Shown here piece after piece: positions 15,558 to 23,223 of a stretch of 37,970 nucleotides of DNA. The position numbers and the translations under genes were made by a program. The stretch is taken from contig QHRA01000170.1 of assembly GCA_003221295.1 (NCBI GenBank), positions 1 through 37,970 on the forward strand. The letters run 5' to 3'. Source of the DNA: Verrucomicrobiota bacterium. Its GTDB lineage: Bacteria > Verrucomicrobiota > Verrucomicrobiia > Chthoniobacterales > UBA10450. Under the pieces are notes generated by a model. The model was not told where the DNA came from and did not search any database. It saw nothing but the letters and a program-made list of their open reading frames with translations. Numbering within the stretch: position 1 is the first letter of the stretch; every line of letters begins with the position of its first letter.

Positions 15558-16883
15558 GTGGAAAATTATGATGTTGCGATCATCGGCGGCGGCCCCGCCG
15601 GCAGCACCGCGGCGACCTTGCTCAGCAAAGCAGGGCGACGCGTGATCGTGCTCGAACGAGACAAGTTTCCGCGTTTCCACATCGGCGAGTCGCTTCTGCC
15701 TTTTAGCATGGAAACATTTACCCGACTGGGGATTCAGGAAAAATTGCGTGCCGGTTTTGTCGAAAAATTTGGAGGCGAGATTGCGGAAGCCGGTGGCGAA
15801 AAAGCAGCGAAGTTTTACTTCAAAGATGGTTTTGGCTCTCGCACCGATCGTTCGTATCAGGTGACACGATCGAAATTCGACAAGATGTTGTTGGATCACG
15901 CGGCGGAATCGGGTGCGGAAGTGCGCGAGGAGACCGTGGTCGAGAACGTCGATTTCGATCAAGATGGTGTGCGACTGCGTCTCAGCACCGATGACCCCGC
16001 CGGGGTCAGCGACCCCGGCCACAGAAAATTCGCTCGCGAACTTCGGGCTAAATATCTGATCGACGCGAGCGGGCGGAATTCCGTGATCGGAAATAAGTTC
16101 AAGCTAAAGAAAAGTTATCAGCATTTGCAGAAGCTTTCGCTCTTTGCGCACTACGAAGGGTTGGAACGCGAGGAGGGCATCGATGGCACGCTCACCCGCA
16201 TGGTTCGCACCTTGCAAAGCTGGTTCTGGATTATCCCGCTGGAAAATGACCGCACCAGTATCGGCATTGTATTGGAGGCTGCGGACTTCAAAAGCTCTGG
16301 ACTTTCCGCCGAAGAATTTTTCGAGCGCGCTATTGCCGAGCAGCCGCTCGTGCGCAATCGCATCGGCGCGGGCCGTCGCGTTTCGCAGGTTTACACCGCG
16401 GCGGACTTTTCCTATCGGAGCGAGAGGCTCACCGGCGATCGCTGGTTGCTTGCGGGTGATGCCGCCGGTTTCATCGATCCCGTTTTCAGTAGCGGCGTTT
16501 TTCTCGCCGTCCTCGCCGGCGAACAAGCGGCGGATGTTTTACATGAGGTGCTTGAGCACCCAAAACGCGCCCGGCGTCTGTTCCGGCATTACGAACGGCT
16601 GGTCAATCGCGCCATGGACGTTTATCTGCGCTTCGTTGAATCGTGGTATGCCGGCAAGGAATTCATCGAGGTTTTTCTAACGCCGACCGAGCTTTTGCAG
16701 ATTCCACCGGCGGTGAATGCCGTGCTCGGCGGTAACATTGGCAACCGCTTTGCCATCCGCTGGCGAATGGAACTTTTTTATCTGATCGTGCGTTTGCAAA
16801 AACGCTGGACCCTTTGCCCGCGACTTTCGCTTGTGCCCAAAACGAACGGCCAAACAGAGCCACTCAAGCCCGCCTCTATATAG
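15558..16883 (+). CDS. FAD-dependent oxidoreductase of the halogenase / geranylgeranyl-reductase type
   Basis: The 441-residue flavoprotein starts at a GTG (15558) that puts the FAD loop GGGPAG at residues 10-15. Further motifs are ERDKFPRFHIGESLLP (the GESLLP block is seen in flavin-dependent halogenases), WFWIIP at 222-227 (the WxWxIP motif of that group), and GDAAGFIDPVFSSGV from residue 300. These motifs identify a group I flavin monooxygenase-like fold. A halogenase function cannot be shown: the catalytic lysine was not confirmed by alignment, and such genes also encode reductases and desaturases in polyene clusters. The frame is open upstream to 15405, but those residues are not homologous. 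A palindrome (15993-16019) is embedded in frame. Downstream lipoprotein, MMPL and LolA genes follow with tiny gaps. Confidence 0.82.
   Translation: MENYDVAIIGGGPAGSTAATLLSKAGRRVIVLERDKFPRFHIGESLLPFSMETFTRLGIQEKLRAGFVEKFGGEIAEAGGEKAAKFYFKDGFGSRTDRSYQVTRSKFDKMLLDHAAESGAEVREETVVENVDFDQDGVRLRLSTDDPAGVSDPGHRKFARELRAKYLIDASGRNSVIGNKFKLKKSYQHLQKLSLFAHYEGLEREEGIDGTLTRMVRTLQSWFWIIPLENDRTSIGIVLEAADFKSSGLSAEEFFERAIAEQPLVRNRIGAGRRVSQVYTAADFSYRSERLTGDRWLLAGDAAGFIDPVFSSGVFLAVLAGEQAADVLHEVLEHPKRARRLFRHYERLVNRAMDVYLRFVESWYAGKEFIEVFLTPTELLQIPPAVNAVLGGNIGNRFAIRWRMELFYLIVRLQKRWTLCPRLSLVPKTNGQTEPLKPASI
15993..16019. repeat. Palindromic REP-like element inside the FAD oxidoreductase gene
   Basis: GCCGGGGTC at 15999-16007 pairs perfectly with GACCCCGGC at 16011-16019 across AGC. 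A second arm, GACCCC, at 15993-15998 can also pair with GGGGTC. The element is read through in frame, adding D-P-A-G-V-S-D-P-G (residues 146-154) to a loop just before a conserved beta strand. Its composition (almost pure G and C runs) differs from the surrounding codons. Confidence 0.7.
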
Positions 16884-16884
16884 T

Positions 16885-17292
16885 ATGGGGCGAATCGCGT
16901 CGACCCTGGCTGTCGCCCTAATTCTGAGCAGCTGCGCCATCCATCAATTCGCGCCGCCGAGCCGGACATGGACCGCTCGCAACGGCCAGCTTTCTTATCA
17001 CGGCAAAAAAACGTCGCTCATTGGCGAGGTATTCGTGCGCTACTCCAATCGCGGCGATTTCGAATTGACTTTCAGCAAAGGCCCGGGTGTCACTTTGTTA
17101 GTCATGCGTACTGATCCCGCTTTCGCTCGCGTGCAAGGCCCGCTCGCACGCATTCCCTGGTCAGGGCCGCTTCAGCAGCCGCCGGCGCGGGCCAGCGGTT
17201 GGCTCGCCTTGCGTCAGGAAATTCTGCGCAATCCGCAAAAGCGAATTGTGCAGGTGAGTGAAGGATCGGAGACTTTCGTGCTCCGCTTCTAG
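16885..17292 (+). CDS. Small lipoprotein of the FAD-MMPL-LolA operon
   Basis: The 135-residue protein starts at an ATG one base after the FAD gene stop. A lipoprotein signal is clear: MGRIASTLAVALILSSC with the cysteine at residue 17. The mature domain has alternating beta-strand-like segments (GKKTSLIGEVFVRYSNRGDFE) and a C-terminal region LALRQEILRNPQKRIVQVSEG. Small lipoproteins (DUF3261-like) occur at this place in aryl-polyene-type clusters, between an oxidoreductase and an MMPL exporter. I infer that this protein plays that role, but sequence similarity could not be tested. It is likely anchored in the outer or inner membrane and acts in lipid or polyene transport. Confidence 0.7.
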   Translation: MGRIASTLAVALILSSCAIHQFAPPSRTWTARNGQLSYHGKKTSLIGEVFVRYSNRGDFELTFSKGPGVTLLVMRTDPAFARVQGPLARIPWSGPLQQPPARASGWLALRQEILRNPQKRIVQVSEGSETFVLRF

Positions 17293-17307
17293 GCCGGCGT
17301 TTCTGTG

Positions 17308-19830
17308 ATGCGATTCAGCGAAAAGGTTGCCTTTCTTGTTACGGAACGCCGTGGCCTGATGTGGAGCGTGGTCGTACTGATCGCGATTGTGAGTGTCGCC
17401 ATTTTGACGGCGTTTTTACGGCTCGATACCGAAGTCCTCAATTTGTTGCCGCGCGAATTTGATTCGGTCGAAGGCCTGAAGACCTACAACAATGAGTTTG
17501 CGCAGACGCGCGAACTGACCTTCGCCCTTCTTTGTCAGCCCGAGGACGGGGACAAGCTCGAAGAATTCGCGCCGAAATTCGTCGAGCGACTACGCGCGCA
17601 ACCGTGGTGCGTTCGCGTGCTGGCGGGTTCGCCCATGGAAACGCCGGATGGAGTGCGCGATCTGCAACGAATCGCGCTCCCGCTTCTGCTCAATCTCGAG
17701 CCGAACGATTTTGATCGCGCGATTTCTTTGCTTCAACCGCAGAAAATTCAGGAACGCCTCGGGCAATTGCGCCGGGAAATCGAAAGCGGTTCGCCGCGGC
17801 CGGAAATAGAGCTGACGCTCGATCCACTCGGCCTAATCACGCCCTCGCTCAAACCGTTTGCCGGGAACGCCGCGATGGAAACGGATCAGCCACTGACTTC
17901 GCCAGATTCCACCATGCGCGTTTTTCCGACGGTGACGAACCAGCCAAGCATTAGCGCCTTCGATTGCCAGAAACTGATGAAGCAGGTGAACGCATTTCGC
18001 GCATCTGCGATCGAAGGCTGGGATGGCGGCAAACTCGAAGTGCTCATCACTGGGCGTTCCGCTTATGTCGCGGAAATTTCGCTGAGCATGCGCCATGACA
18101 TCGTTGCCACGGTGCTGAGTTCAATCGCGCTGGTCGGCGCCGTTTTTTTTATCGGATTTCGGCGGTGGCTCCCGTTGCTTGGAATGGGCTTCGCCCTTCT
18201 ACTTTGTTGTCTGATTGGACTCGCCGCTGGCCTCCTGATTTTTCACCGCCTCAACATGGTGACGGTCGGTTTTTGCGCGATTCTGGTTGGGCTCGGCGTT
18301 GATTTCGCCATTCTGATTTACGGGCGCTATCAGCAAGCGCGAAACGAAGGCGACGGACATCGCGCTGCCGTTGCCGACGCCATTCACAGTCTTGGCCGCG
18401 CCGTTTTCTTCGGCGCCTTAACCACCGCCGTCGGTTTTCTCGCCCTCGTCCTGAGCAACTCCTCAGGATTTATTCAGCTCGGCGTCCTCATCGCTATCGG
18501 AATTTCCGCCGCCGGCCTATTAATGACGACGGTTTTTTTTCTGTTCGTGCCACGAGGAAATGTTCCGTTGCGCAGCGATTGGATTTTAGGGGCAGTGAGA
18601 AATTATGTGCGTCGCATGCTCGGCCGGCCGCGATCCATTCTCGCAATTAGCGCTCCCATTCTGATTGCGCTGCTGATCATTGCGATCGTCCCGCAAATTC
18701 CGCTCACCTTTGAGGCAAACGCGCGATCGCTGGAGCCGAAGAACAGTCGCGCCGGCACCGCGCTCAGTTTGATCATGGAGAAAATGCCGGTGCGCTGGGA
18801 ACCAGTCCTTGGAATCGTTCGCGCTGCCACGGAACAACAGTTGCACGATTTCTGGAAAGCGATCTCGCAGCATTGGGCTGAATTGCAACGCGCCGGCAAA
18901 ATCAAGAGCTTCTCCACTCCCAACGCGCTCGCCCTTTCGCCGCGCGAAATGCAACGCAATCGCCAGGAGCTCGCTTCGATTAACTTCGACGCGGCCCGAA
19001 CGGCCTTGCAGAACGCGCTTACTCAAAATCGATTTAGCCCCGGCGCCTTCGCTTCCGCGTTCGAGTTACTCAATCAGCTCCAGGCCGCGGCTGCCCCTGA
19101 TTACAAAATCCCATCGTGGCGCACGCAATTGCCGCCGGGTTCCGCCTGGTGGTTTTTGGTCGAACGCTATTTCGCGCAGGATTCACTGACTACAACCGGG
19201 TTTGTCACCACCAACGCCCCGGTGGCGACGCAGGAACAAAAGAACGTCCTCGCACGCGAACTGCCAGTGGCAGCAATCCCGATCACCCTCTCAGGCTGGA
19301 GTTATACTTTGACCGATCTGGTGCCTTGGTCGCATCGGCAATTGCTCCTGATCAGTGCGTTGATGGCGATATTCGATGCCTCGCTTCTGGCGGTCCTTTA
19401 TCGCGACTTGCGTCTCTGGCTCGTCCAAGTGACGACGCTTGCACTCGCGGTCGCAGCCATGATCGCTTCGATGAAATTGTTCCATGTGCCGCTCAATTTA
19501 TTAAATGTACTCGCCTTCCGCCTCGTTCTTGCGATCGGGGTTGATTATGGAATCTACGTCTTGTTAGTTTGGCAGCGAAGCCACGATGTCGCGCGCGATC
19601 TTACGGGAGTGGTGAAACCAGTTGCGCTGGCGGGATTGACTGCGATTGCCGGATTCGGTTCACTCGGCTGGGCGCATAATCCGACCTTGAGCGGGCTGGG
19701 GATTGCCTGCGCCATCGGCTTGTTCTGGAGCCTGGCCGCGACCATCTTCTTCACTTTGCCGGCGGCAGTTGCAGTTAAACCGAAGCTGCCGCAGGAACAT
19801 TTTACCGAAGCGGAACTGGAACATGCGTAA
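17308..19830 (+). CDS. MMPL/RND family exporter
   Basis: This is an 840-residue inner-membrane transporter with the duplicated RND/MMPL fold. TM1 (about residues 17-40) is followed by a periplasmic domain. The first TM bundle (about 265-415) includes GLGVDFAILIYGRYQ with the buried aspartate typical of proton-coupled MMPL proteins. A TM helix near 445-467 opens the second half. The second bundle (about 675-820) contains LAIGVDYGIYVLLVW, a copy of the same motif. MMPL proteins export lipids and lipid-linked pigments. A GTG at 17305 directly precedes the ATG; I chose the ATG. Its 3' end overlaps the start of the LolA-like gene by eight bases, which couples their translation and supports a lipid-transport pathway to the outer membrane. 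Confidence 0.88.
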   Translation: MRFSEKVAFLVTERRGLMWSVVVLIAIVSVAILTAFLRLDTEVLNLLPREFDSVEGLKTYNNEFAQTRELTFALLCQPEDGDKLEEFAPKFVERLRAQPWCVRVLAGSPMETPDGVRDLQRIALPLLLNLEPNDFDRAISLLQPQKIQERLGQLRREIESGSPRPEIELTLDPLGLITPSLKPFAGNAAMETDQPLTSPDSTMRVFPTVTNQPSISAFDCQKLMKQVNAFRASAIEGWDGGKLEVLITGRSAYVAEISLSMRHDIVATVLSSIALVGAVFFIGFRRWLPLLGMGFALLLCCLIGLAAGLLIFHRLNMVTVGFCAILVGLGVDFAILIYGRYQQARNEGDGHRAAVADAIHSLGRAVFFGALTTAVGFLALVLSNSSGFIQLGVLIAIGISAAGLLMTTVFFLFVPRGNVPLRSDWILGAVRNYVRRMLGRPRSILAISAPILIALLIIAIVPQIPLTFEANARSLEPKNSRAGTALSLIMEKMPVRWEPVLGIVRAATEQQLHDFWKAISQHWAELQRAGKIKSFSTPNALALSPREMQRNRQELASINFDAARTALQNALTQNRFSPGAFASAFELLNQLQAAAAPDYKIPSWRTQLPPGSAWWFLVERYFAQDSLTTTGFVTTNAPVATQEQKNVLARELPVAAIPITLSGWSYTLTDLVPWSHRQLLLISALMAIFDASLLAVLYRDLRLWLVQVTTLALAVAAMIASMKLFHVPLNLLNVLAFRLVLAIGVDYGIYVLLVWQRSHDVARDLTGVVKPVALAGLTAIAGFGSLGWAHNPTLSGLGIACAIGLFWSLAATIFFTLPAAVAVKPKLPQEHFTEAELEHA

Positions 19831-20488
19831 AATAATTACCGTCATTTCTCTGGTGGCGTCGTTCGTCATCGGCGTGAAAGCCGAGCCGCTATCGCCTGCT
19901 GACATCAAGAGCTTGCTCGAACGTATTCGCGAGAAGCGCGCCGCAGCTCCAAGTATGCAGGCCGATTTCCAGGAACAACGAAAGGTTCACTTGTTGGACG
20001 AGCCGATCAACAGCAGTGGAAAAATTTGGTTTCAGGCCCCAAACAAATTCCGCGTCGAACGCAGGGGCAACGCTCCAAGCATCACCGTGAGTGACGGGCA
20101 ACAGCTTTGGATTTATTACCCAAACTTCAAATCAGCCGAGCATTATTCATTGGCCAAACGCTCGCCGCTTGATGCCGCCATTTCCGCGATCACGACCGCG
20201 CTTAACTTGGAGAATGTTGAACACACCTTTCACATTATCGCCGACAAAGCGGAAAAGGGTTGCGACCTCGAGCTCACGCCGCGCAATCCCTCGATGAAAC
20301 GTATTTTCCAAAAGTTGTTGTTGCACTTGAGCGACGATCTCTTTGCCGAGCGGACCGACATGCTCCAGCCAAATGGCGACCGCATCGTTACGACTTACGA
20401 GAGCCCCAGCCACGCCACTATTTCGGCCAGTCAATTTGAATTTACACCACCGCCCGGCACGGAGATCAGCACGCCATTGGGGAAATAG
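19823..20488 (+). CDS. LolA-like outer-membrane lipoprotein carrier protein
   Basis: The 221-residue protein starts at an ATG inside the MMPL 3' end. A signal peptide MRKIITVISLVASFVIGVKA, with V-K-A before the cut site, sends it to the periplasm. The mature part follows the LolA fold: AAPSMQADFQEQRKVHLLDE near the start, then GKIWFQAPNKFRVERRG and VSDGQQLWIYYPNFKSAEHY, and a later LHLSDDLFAERTDML. The half-barrel of LolA shuttles hydrophobic moieties from inner to outer membrane. Placed beside an MMPL exporter rather than the Lol ABC system, it is likely a dedicated carrier for this operon's product rather than the housekeeping LolA. It is a common constituent of aryl-polyene clusters. Confidence 0.85.
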   Translation: MRKIITVISLVASFVIGVKAEPLSPADIKSLLERIREKRAAAPSMQADFQEQRKVHLLDEPINSSGKIWFQAPNKFRVERRGNAPSITVSDGQQLWIYYPNFKSAEHYSLAKRSPLDAAISAITTALNLENVEHTFHIIADKAEKGCDLELTPRNPSMKRIFQKLLLHLSDDLFAERTDMLQPNGDRIVTTYESPSHATISASQFEFTPPPGTEISTPLGK

Positions 20489-20497
20489 GACCTCTTC

Positions 20498-20547
20498 GTC
20501 ATTCCGAGCGAAATCGCCGGTCCGGCTCGGACCGAGGAATCCCGCGG
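20498..20547. repeat. Second REP/MITE-like repeat, partial copy
   Basis: GTCATTCCGAGCG at 20498-20510 and GAGGAATCCCGCGG at 20534-20547 match the ends of the palindromic repeat family at 10107-10197. An internal 6-bp hairpin, CGGTCC / GGACCG, spans 20518-20534. It lies 10 bases after the lolA-like stop, where it could also act in transcription termination. The remainder of the gap to thrA holds no gene. Confidence 0.65.
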
Positions 20548-20670
20548 TGCTACCGTGAAGACTATGCCTCAGGCGCTTTGCCGAGTCTCGCCCGGTTAAT
20601 GCTGAAGGTTGAGCACCCGGCGTTTGACGTTCGATCTTTATACATTGGTCGCAGGCACAAATCACAACCA

Positions 20671-23133
20671 ATGAAAATCCTGAAATTTGGCGGCTCTTCG
20701 CTTGCGACCAGCGGTCGCGTTTGCGACGTCGCCAAGATTGTCCTCGAGCAAGCGCACCGAGGACAAGTAATTGTCGTGGTCTCCGCCTTCCAGGGCGTGA
20801 CCAATCAGTTATTCGAATGTGCGCGCCTCGCGGCCAAGGCTGATCGACGCTACGAGGCCGCATTTAAGAAGATTGTTCACCGCCATCACCCCGCTATCGA
20901 CGATCTGGTTGGAAGACAACTTCGCGCCCGGACCCGCTTGCAAGTGAACACGCTGCTCAGCGAGTTGCGTGAAGTTCTTCATGGCATCCAACTCCTCGGT
21001 CACAGTCCACCCCGGGCCCTCGATCTTGTCGCCAGTTTCGGCGAGCGCCTCTGTGCCTTGATTGTGTCGGCACATCTCGGCCGGTTCCGTTCAGCGCGGT
21101 TTGTTGATGCCAGAAAATTCGTCGTCACCGATGATCAGTTTACGAATGCAAATGTGATTTTCGGCAAAACCAATCGCACGGCGCGACGATACTTTGCCGA
21201 GCTGTTCAGATCCAGTGGACGTAAGCCAATTCCCGTTGTCACCGGGTTTATCGGATCAACCAGCGATGGCCAAACAACTACCATTGGTCGGAATGGATCT
21301 GATTACACTGCGGCAATTGTGGGCGCTGCTCTTTCGGCCGATGTCATTGAAATCTGGACAGACGTGGATGGCGTTCTCAGTGCCGATCCGAATACGGTTG
21401 CATCGGCGTTCGTGCTACCCCGGATTACTTACGAAGAAGCAATGGAGTTGTCCTACTTCGGCGCCAAGGTGCTTCACCCTGCTGCCATCGCTCCTGCGGT
21501 TGCGAAAGGGATTCCATTACTGGTCAAAAATACTCTTAATCCGAAAGCGCCAGGGACATTAATTTCTCGCGCCGGAAAGAGTGGCGATCACCTGGCGAAG
21601 GGAATTACCTCCATTGCCGGACTGACCTTACTTACTCTCCGCGGTTTGAGCATGGTCGGTGTCCCGGGAAATGCCGAGCGACTATTTCGCGCGCTGGCCT
21701 CTCGCGGTGTCAGCGTCATCCTGATCTCCCAAGCTTCTTCCGAGCACACCATCTGTTTTGCCGTCCGGGATGCGGACGGGGCTGCAGCGACTGCGGCGGT
21801 GCGACAGGAATTTCGATTGGAGCTTGACTACAAATTAACTTCGCTGGATGAAAAACCAGACCAGACGATCATTGCCGTCGTTGGTGATCAGATGAAAGGC
21901 CATCCCGGCGTTTCGGGGAAAATGTTTGGGGCGCTTGGCCGGCACAACATAAACATCAGCGCCATTGCGCAGGGCGCCTCCGAACGGAACATCTCCTGTG
22001 TTGTTGATACGGCACAGCAATCGCGCGCGTTAAATATTATTCACGGCGCTTTCTTCGAGAGGCGCAAGCGCCTCGCCCTTTTCGTCATCGGTACCGGCAA
22101 CATTGGTGGAACCCTTCTCCGTCAACTCAAAGAGCAACGCTCCTATCTTCTCTCTCGCCGGTTTGACGTCACCGTGATTGGGGTTGCGAATAGCAAACGC
22201 TTTGTTCTCGATGGCAGCGGGATCAACCTCGGGCGCTGGCGCGAAAAGCTGGCCGCCTCGCGGCGAAGAATGGATCCGCGGACGTTGGCAGGCGAGATCG
22301 GGAAGCTGGAGCTGACCGACGCCGCTATTGTCGATTGCACGGCTGCCGATTCGGTGGTGCGGGCCTACCCGGACTTTGTGCGAGCGAACCTTCACATCAT
22401 CACGCCAAACAAGCGGGCGAACGTCCTGCCCTGGCGGCGGTACGTCTCGTTGATGGACCTTTTGCGAGAACGGCAGATTTACTTTCTCGATGAAGCTAAC
22501 GTTGGTGCCGGGCTCCCAGTGATGTCCACGATTCGCGACCTCATCGCCAGCGGAGATGTCATCAAAAAAGTGGAGGGTATTTTTTCGGGAACGCTTAGCT
22601 TTCTCTTCAATAGCTTTGATGGAGCAACTCCGTTTAGTAAGCTGGTGCAGACCGCGCACAACAATGGTCTGACCGAGCCCGATCCGCGCGATGATCTTTC
22701 CGGTGAGGATGTCGCCAGAAAGTTACTCATCCTCGCGCGTCAGACCGGATCGAGAATCGAGATATCGGATGTTGAGGTCGAGAATCTGGTCCCCAGGAAT
22801 TTGGCCGGCGGAAAATTTTCCCCACGATTTTTTACGCTGTTGGCCAGGCACGACGCAGCGATGTCGGCACGCTTCAAGCGTGCGCAGTCGCGCGGCACAG
22901 TTTTGCGCTACGTCGGCACCCTCGAAGGCAGCCGCGCTCGTGCTGGGATCAAAGAGTTTCCACGCGATCACCCGATCGCGGCGACGAAAGGTAGCGACAA
23001 TATTATCGCCTTTACCACGAAACGTTACGCGCACACGCCACTCGTCGTTCAGGGCCCGGGAGCGGGTGCGGACGTCACCGCCATGGGTGTGTTTTCAGAT
23101 ATCCTGAAGTTACTCAACTACCTTCCGCACTAG
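20671..23133 (+). CDS. thrA: Bifunctional aspartokinase / homoserine dehydrogenase
   Basis: This 820-residue fusion catalyses the first and third steps of the aspartate family pathway leading to threonine and methionine. The aspartokinase starts MKILKFGGSSL (K5-S10 being the ATP-binding KFGGSS) and includes GRNGSDYTAA and a VDGVLSADPN block. Two ACT domains span about 315-460, with LRGLSMVGVPGNAERLF followed by VISAIAQGASERNISCVV-like text (ISAIAQGASERNIS). The dehydrogenase begins near residue 470 with FVIGTGNIGGTLL. It includes EGIFSGTLSFLFNSFD and the signature DLSGEDVARKLLILAR near residue 675. The start at 20671 is chosen since it gives the standard N-terminus. The ACT domains indicate feedback control, in ThrA proteins by threonine. 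It converges with the S46 peptidase. Confidence 0.95.
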   Translation: MKILKFGGSSLATSGRVCDVAKIVLEQAHRGQVIVVVSAFQGVTNQLFECARLAAKADRRYEAAFKKIVHRHHPAIDDLVGRQLRARTRLQVNTLLSELREVLHGIQLLGHSPPRALDLVASFGERLCALIVSAHLGRFRSARFVDARKFVVTDDQFTNANVIFGKTNRTARRYFAELFRSSGRKPIPVVTGFIGSTSDGQTTTIGRNGSDYTAAIVGAALSADVIEIWTDVDGVLSADPNTVASAFVLPRITYEEAMELSYFGAKVLHPAAIAPAVAKGIPLLVKNTLNPKAPGTLISRAGKSGDHLAKGITSIAGLTLLTLRGLSMVGVPGNAERLFRALASRGVSVILISQASSEHTICFAVRDADGAAATAAVRQEFRLELDYKLTSLDEKPDQTIIAVVGDQMKGHPGVSGKMFGALGRHNINISAIAQGASERNISCVVDTAQQSRALNIIHGAFFERRKRLALFVIGTGNIGGTLLRQLKEQRSYLLSRRFDVTVIGVANSKRFVLDGSGINLGRWREKLAASRRRMDPRTLAGEIGKLELTDAAIVDCTAADSVVRAYPDFVRANLHIITPNKRANVLPWRRYVSLMDLLRERQIYFLDEANVGAGLPVMSTIRDLIASGDVIKKVEGIFSGTLSFLFNSFDGATPFSKLVQTAHNNGLTEPDPRDDLSGEDVARKLLILARQTGSRIEISDVEVENLVPRNLAGGKFSPRFFTLLARHDAAMSARFKRAQSRGTVLRYVGTLEGSRARAGIKEFPRDHPIAATKGSDNIIAFTTKRYAHTPLVVQGPGAGADVTAMGVFSDILKLLNYLPH

Positions 23134-23176
23134 GTCGAAATAATTGCAGGACGTTTCTGCGAGCCCTGAATGCGCT

Positions 23177-23194
23177 CGGACCTGGCCTGGTCCG
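23177..23194. terminator. Candidate bidirectional terminator between thrA and the S46 peptidase
   Basis: CGGACC (23177-23182) pairs with GGTCCG (23189-23194) around a six-base loop, in the 90-base gap between two convergent genes. There is no strong T-tract, so the call is tentative. Confidence 0.35.
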
Positions 23195-23223
23195 GCGACG
23201 CTGCCTCCACAGGTTCTCCTACA

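Noticed and set aside
15558-16883. A firm tryptophan-halogenase call for the FAD gene
   Set aside because: GESLLP and WxWxIP-like motifs are shared by non-halogenating members in polyene clusters, and the catalytic lysine was not checked by alignment.
20621-20645. Possible sigma-70 promoter before thrA (TTGAC and TATACA)
   Set aside because: The spacing between the two hexamers is about 10 bases, too short for a promoter.
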